DNA of 64,000 nt from Methylorubrum rhodinum (lineage in GTDB: Bacteria > Pseudomonadota > Alphaproteobacteria > Rhizobiales > Beijerinckiaceae). Below are positions 60,254-64,000 of the stretch, in pieces. The DNA is taken from contig NZ_JACHOP010000002.1 of the NCBI RefSeq assembly GCF_014199935.1, positions 186,001 to 250,000 of the forward strand, written 5' to 3'. Position numbers and translations under genes: made by a program. Every line of letters begins with the position of its first letter. Positions within the stretch are counted from its first letter, which is position 1. A model generated the notes under the pieces. It ran no database searches. It saw only the letters and a program-made list of their open reading frames with translations, and was not told the origin of the DNA.

Positions 60254-61481
60254 GGGCGATTGGCTCCACTGCGCCCGCAACGACCAGCTTCCCCCGCCGG
60301 GCGATTGGACCACCTGGGCGGTGATCGGCGGGCGCGGCTCCGGAAAGACCCGCACCGGTGCCGAGTGGGTGCGGGGGCTGGCGCACTGCGATCCGGTCTT
60401 CACCGACGCCGCCGTGGGGCGCATCGCGCTGATCGGCGAGACCTTTGCCGACGTGCGCGACGTGATGATCGAGGGGCCGTCCGGCCTGCTCGGCCTGCCC
60501 TCGCTCGGTCACGTGCCGCCCTCGTGGCAGCCGTCGCGGCGGCGGCTGGTGTTCGACAACGGAGCGGTGGCCCTCGCCTTCTCCGCGGAGGAACCGGATT
60601 CCCTGCGCGGGCCGCAGTTCGGGGCCGCGTGGTCCGACGAGGTCGCCAAGTGGCGTGAGGCGGAAGCCGCCTACGACATGATCCAATTCGGGCTGCGGCT
60701 GGGCCGGCGCCCCCGCGGTCTCGTCACGACGACGCCGCGGCCGGTGCCCCTGGTCCGGCGGCTCCTGTCCGATCCGCGCACGGCGGTGACGCGCTCGCGC
60801 ACCGCCGACAACGCGGAGAACCTCGCGCCGGCCTTCCTGGAGGAGGTGGTCGGCCGCTATGCCGGCACAAGGCTCGGGCGGCAGGAACTCGACGGCGAGC
60901 TGATCGAGGATCGGCCGGATGCGCTCTGGACCCGCGAGGGGATCGAGCGCGCCCGCGTTGCAGCAGCGCCCGTGCTGCAACGGATCGCGGTCGCGGTCGA
61001 TCCGCCGGCCTCGTCGCGGGCCGGGGCCGATGCCTGCGGGATCGTCGCGGCCGGGTTGGCGGCCGACGGCACCGCCTACGTGCTGGCCGACGCGACCCTG
61101 GAACGCGCAAGCCCCGCCGCCTGGGCGCGGGCGGCTTTGGCGCTCTATCACCGGCTGGAGGCCGACGCCCTGGTGGCGGAGGTCAACCAGGGCGGCGAGA
61201 TGGTCACCGCCGTCCTGGCCGAGGCGGACGCCAACGTGCCGGTGCTGCCGGTGCGCGCCACCCGCGGAAAGATGATCCGGGCCGAGCCGGTGTCGCTGCT
61301 CTACGCGCAGGGCCGCGTCCGCCATGTCGGGCCGTTGCCCGCGCTCGAAGACGAGATGTGCGATTTCGGTGCCGGCGGCCTGTCCGGCGGAGGCTCGCCG
61401 GATCGGCTCGACGCGCTGGTCTGGGCGCTCACGCACCTGATGCTGGCGCCGACCTTCGAACCGCGAGTGCGCCGCCTGTAA
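60117..61481 (+). CDS. Gene transfer agent large terminase (gp2-like)
   Basis: 454 residues of a phage-type large terminase. The ATPase Walker A is VIGGRGSGKTRTGAEW near residue 75, Walker B-like AAWSDEVAKWREAE follows, and VAVDPPASS plus DRLDALVWALTHL mark the nuclease domain. GTA terminases package about 4-5 kb of random host DNA by a headful mechanism. ATG at 60117 has a strong ribosome-binding site GGAGGAGG (60100-60107), although it overlaps the first gene by 137 bases; ATG 60177 is an alternative with none. Confidence 0.88.
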   Translation: MERAVLSSTSWRSARTSRAAMRRSRLRNRTTTFLATLPPTYLKALEGDWLHCARNDQLPPPGDWTTWAVIGGRGSGKTRTGAEWVRGLAHCDPVFTDAAVGRIALIGETFADVRDVMIEGPSGLLGLPSLGHVPPSWQPSRRRLVFDNGAVALAFSAEEPDSLRGPQFGAAWSDEVAKWREAEAAYDMIQFGLRLGRRPRGLVTTTPRPVPLVRRLLSDPRTAVTRSRTADNAENLAPAFLEEVVGRYAGTRLGRQELDGELIEDRPDALWTREGIERARVAAAPVLQRIAVAVDPPASSRAGADACGIVAAGLAADGTAYVLADATLERASPAAWARAALALYHRLEADALVAEVNQGGEMVTAVLAEADANVPVLPVRATRGKMIRAEPVSLLYAQGRVRHVGPLPALEDEMCDFGAGGLSGGGSPDRLDALVWALTHLMLAPTFEPRVRRL

Positions 61482-61504
61482 CCGCGGTTCTGGCCGCCAT
61501 GGTT

Positions 61505-61520
61505 AATTTCACGTGAAACA
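61505..61520. promoter_or_regulatory. parS-like palindrome between GTA terminase and portal
   Basis: AATTTCACGTGAAACA matches 14 of 16 bases of the ParB-binding consensus TGTTTCACGTGAAACA, with the central 12 bases TTTCACGTGAAA (61507-61518) a perfect palindrome. It sits in the 60-base gap between terminase and portal, 37 bases before the portal ATG region. It could bind ParB or another factor recognising CACGTG. Confidence 0.5.
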
Positions 61521-61541
61521 TTCGCTGCCCGGAGAAGACCC

Positions 61542-62702
61542 ATGGCCGGCCTGATCGCACGCCTCGCCCGCTTCGCCGGCTACGCGCCGGCCCAGAAGGC
61601 GGCGCCGGTGCTGGCCCTATACGGAGAGGGGAGGGCGGTGTGGACGCCGCGGGACTACGCGGCGCTCGCCCGCGAGGGCTTTCAGCGCAACGCCGTGGTC
61701 CACCGCGCGGTGCGGCTGGTGGCGGAGGCTGCGGCCACGCTGCCGCTGACGCTGGCGGGCGCCGACGACGCGCATCCGCTCACAGCCCTGCTCGCCCGGC
61801 CGAACCCGCGCGAGGGCGGCGCCGGCTTCCTCGACCGGGTCTACGGGCACCTGCTCGTCTCAGGGAACGCCTATCTCGAAGCGGCCGCCATCGACGACGT
61901 GCCGCGCGAACTCTTCTGCCTGCGCCCCGACCGGATGCGGGTGGTGGCCGGGGGCGACGGCTGGCCGGTGGCCTACGAATACAGCGTCGGCGGGCGCGCG
62001 GTCCGCTACGAGCAGGACGGCGCGGTGCCGCCGATCCTGCACCTGACCCTGTTCAACCCGCTCGACGACCATTACGGCCTCTCGCCGATGGAAGCGGCGG
62101 CGGTGCCGCTCGACATCCACAACGCGGCCGGGGTCTGGAACAAGGCGCTGCTCGACAACGCCGCGCGCCCCTCCGGCGCCCTGGTCTTCGCGCCGTCGAC
62201 GGGCGCTTCGCTCAGCGACACGCAGTTCACCCGCCTCAAGGCGGAACTGGAGACGAGCTACCAGGGCGCAGGCAATGCCGGCCGCCCGCTGCTGCTCGAC
62301 GGCGGGCTCGATTGGCGCCCGCTCTCACTCTCGCCGAAGGAGATGGATTTCGTCGAGGCCAAGGCGGCGGCCGCCCGCGAGATCGCGCTGGCCTTCGGCG
62401 TGCCGCCGCTGCTGCTGGGGCTCCCCGGCGACAACACTCACGCGAACTACGCGGAAGCCAACCGCGCCTTCTACCGCCAGACGGTGATTCCGCTGGTGCG
62501 CCGCACCGCCGATTCCATCGCCCGCTGGCTGGAGCCGTCGCTGGGCCCGGTCCGGCTGGAACCCGACCTCGACGGCGTCGAGGCGCTGGCGACCGAGCGG
62601 GAATCGCTCTGGCGCCGCGTTCAGTCGGCCGATTTCCTGTCGGTGGCCGAGAAGCGCACGGCTGTCGGCTACCCGGCGGAAGTCCCGGGGTCCGGGGCCT
62701 GA
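61542..62702 (+). CDS. Gene transfer agent portal protein (gp3-like)
   Basis: 386 residues of the HK97-type portal family: TPRDYAALAREGFQRNAVVHR, AVRLVAEAAATLPL, LLARPNPREGGAGFL and HLTLFNPLDDHYGLSPMEAA. The portal is the DNA entry ring at one capsid vertex. The pattern agrees with RcGTA gp3 rather than with long-genome phages. ATG 61542 follows a CCGGAGAAGA ribosome-binding site. Confidence 0.9.
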   Translation: MAGLIARLARFAGYAPAQKAAPVLALYGEGRAVWTPRDYAALAREGFQRNAVVHRAVRLVAEAAATLPLTLAGADDAHPLTALLARPNPREGGAGFLDRVYGHLLVSGNAYLEAAAIDDVPRELFCLRPDRMRVVAGGDGWPVAYEYSVGGRAVRYEQDGAVPPILHLTLFNPLDDHYGLSPMEAAAVPLDIHNAAGVWNKALLDNAARPSGALVFAPSTGASLSDTQFTRLKAELETSYQGAGNAGRPLLLDGGLDWRPLSLSPKEMDFVEAKAAAAREIALAFGVPPLLLGLPGDNTHANYAEANRAFYRQTVIPLVRRTADSIARWLEPSLGPVRLEPDLDGVEALATERESLWRRVQSADFLSVAEKRTAVGYPAEVPGSGA

Positions 62703-62758
62703 GGCCCCGGCGGGATTCGGGCGGAGCCCGTACTTTCCCCTTTGTCTGAGGTCCTTCG

Positions 62759-63229
62759 ATGGATGGCCATTTCACCGGCTACGCCAGCCTGTTCGGCGTG
62801 CCCGATCTCGGTCGCGACACGGTCGCACCCGGCGCCTTTGCCGCGAGCCTCGCCCGGCGCGGTCCGGGCGGGGTGCGGATGCTCTGGCAGCACGATCCGG
62901 CCGAGCCGATCGGCACGTGGCTCTCGCTACAGGAGGATACCCGAGGCCTTCGGGTCACGGGCCGCCTCAACCTCGCGGTCCAGCGCGCCCGCGAACTCGA
63001 CGCGCTGATGCGCGAGCGGGCGCTCGACGGCCTGTCGATCGGCTTCCGCGCCGTGCGCGCGGTGCCGGAGCGCGGCGGGCGGCGGCTCGTCACCGTCGAT
63101 CTGTGGGAGGTTTCGCTGGTGACCTTCCCGCTCCAGCCCGGCGCGCGGATCGCGCACGCCTCGCGTCCGCGCCTCGCCCGGCCGCTGCCACGCCTGCGCC
63201 CCTCCGGGCCCGTGCGCGCCTGCGCCTGA
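62759..63229 (+). CDS. Gene transfer agent prohead protease (gp4-like)
   Basis: 156 residues. MDGHFTGYASLFGVPDLGRD, MLWQHDPAEPIGTW (catalytic His) and ALDGLSIGFRAVRA with a downstream Ser of the HK97 protease family are seen. It cleaves the capsid scaffold region during maturation. Short C-terminus rich in Arg/Pro. Confidence 0.88.
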   Translation: MDGHFTGYASLFGVPDLGRDTVAPGAFAASLARRGPGGVRMLWQHDPAEPIGTWLSLQEDTRGLRVTGRLNLAVQRARELDALMRERALDGLSIGFRAVRAVPERGGRRLVTVDLWEVSLVTFPLQPGARIAHASRPRLARPLPRLRPSGPVRACA

Positions 63230-63262
63230 CACCCCCTTCACCTTTGCTTCGAGAGGATGACC

Positions 63263-64000
63263 ATGACCGAGACGCGTTTCGAGACCAAGGCCCCGGCGGG
63301 CCTGCCCGAGAACAAGGCCGTGCCGATGGGCCACGAGGCCGTGGTCGAGGAGTTCTCCCGCGCCTTCGAGGCGTTCAAGGAGACGAACGACGCCCGGCTC
63401 GCCGAGATCGAGGATCGCCTGACCGCCGACGTGGTCACCGAAGAAAAACTCGCCCGCATCGACGCGGCCCTCGACCACGCCAAGAACCGCCTCGACCGGA
63501 TCAGCCTCGACCGCGCCCGGCCGCACCTCGGCGGAGCGGAGCCGGCGCGGGATGCGTCCGTCACCGAGCACAAGGCGGCGTTCGACCTTTACGTCCGGGC
63601 CGGCGAGAGCGGCGGCCTCAAGCGGCTGGAGGAGAAGGCACTCTCGGCGGGCTCCGGCCCGGACGGTGGCTATCTCGTGCCGCCAACCATCGAGCGCGAG
63701 GTGCTGCGCCGGCTGGCCGAAATCTCGCCGATCCGCTCCATCGCCACCGTGCGCGTGGTGTCGGGCGGCCAGTACAAACGGGCGGTGAGCGTCAACGGCC
63801 CCGCCTCCGGCTGGGTCGCCGAGACTGCGCCGCGGCCGCAGACCGACGCGCCGAGCCTGTCCGAGCTGAGCTTCCCGGCGATGGAACTCTACGCCATGCC
63901 GGCGGCGACCCAGACGTTGCTCGACGATGCCGTGCTCGACATCGATGCGTGGCTCGCCGAAGAGGTCGAGACGGCGTTTGCCGAGCAGGAGAGCGTCGCC
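63263..64000 (+). CDS. Gene transfer agent major capsid protein (gp5-like), cut by window end
   Basis: The reading frame starts at 63263 and is still open at the last base (246 codons). It begins MTETRFETKAPAGLPENKAV, followed by a scaffold-like coiled coil (EFSRAFEAFKETNDARLAEI) and the HK97-fold core (SGPDGGYLVPPTIEREVLRR, ASGWVAETAPRPQTDAP). The start is set by GAGAGG (63251-63256), six bases upstream of this ATG; another ATG at 63257 lies right at the ribosome-binding site. No homology hit outside the window can be confirmed here. Confidence 0.88.
   Translation, partial: MTETRFETKAPAGLPENKAVPMGHEAVVEEFSRAFEAFKETNDARLAEIEDRLTADVVTEEKLARIDAALDHAKNRLDRISLDRARPHLGGAEPARDASVTEHKAAFDLYVRAGESGGLKRLEEKALSAGSGPDGGYLVPPTIEREVLRRLAEISPIRSIATVRVVSGGQYKRAVSVNGPASGWVAETAPRPQTDAPSLSELSFPAMELYAMPAATQTLLDDAVLDIDAWLAEEVETAFAEQESVA

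Noticed and set aside
60117-62702. Ordinary prophage rather than GTA
   Set aside because: In the visible part there is no integrase or attachment site, and the portal and capsid match GTA patterns; the decision still needs the downstream genes.

Overview
The window is a GC-rich chromosomal segment of an alphaproteobacterial methylotroph, most likely Methylobacterium/Methylorubrum (M. extorquens group). The evidence is an atpHAGDC operon without F0 genes, a linked maf-aroE-coaE-dnaQ block, the aerobic cobalamin pathway (cobNGHIJ, cobW), a paralogue of the formaldehyde-activating enzyme Fae and an RcGTA-type gene transfer agent cluster. I see no rRNA, tRNA, CRISPR array or insertion sequence. 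Species assignment is inference.

Left part (1-20.6 kb): a translationally coupled plus-strand chain runs ppsR (cut by the window edge), a GT61-type glycosyltransferase, maf, a zinc-type CDF exporter, aroE, coaE, a leucine-rich-repeat/protein-kinase fusion and dnaQ. A ribbon-helix-helix regulator and a PHB-depolymerase-type esterase follow. On the minus strand are secA, a GNAT gene, a phosphopantetheinyl transferase and a NUDIX gene. Then come a periplasmic parvulin, a small membrane protein, ung, a Tat-exported 5'-nucleotidase, a methyltransferase and hemH.

Middle (20.6-47.7 kb): the F1-ATPase operon atpHAGDC carries a palindromic repeat between atpA and atpG. Next is a minus-strand group (CCA-adding enzyme, DUF6111, CoA pyrophosphatase, DUF1285, PaaI thioesterase), then a MoxR-DUF58-DUF4159 membrane operon, parDE, a large multi-PAS hybrid histidine kinase, a PIN toxin with an unfamiliar partner, a thiosulfate-uptake-type transporter with a periplasmic rhodanese, a lipoprotein, the Fae-like gene and hipBA.

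Right part (47.7-64 kb): cobO/cobP on the minus strand, a plus-strand cobalamin riboswitch, then cbtB-cbtA-DUF1636-cobW-DUF4349-cobN-cobG-cobH-cobI-cobJ. This combines likely cobalt entry, cobaltochelation and corrin-ring methylation under B12 control. The window ends in a GTA head cluster (small ORF, terminase, portal, protease, start of the capsid gene).

The most unusual signals are: dispersed palindromic repeats, one of which lies in frame inside cobN (exactly 61 codons); a parS-like palindrome between GTA terminase and portal; a Fae homologue without the catalytic-region histidine; a strong excess of the motif TTTTTCG; and a 13-bp inverted repeat at the start of the hybrid kinase gene.
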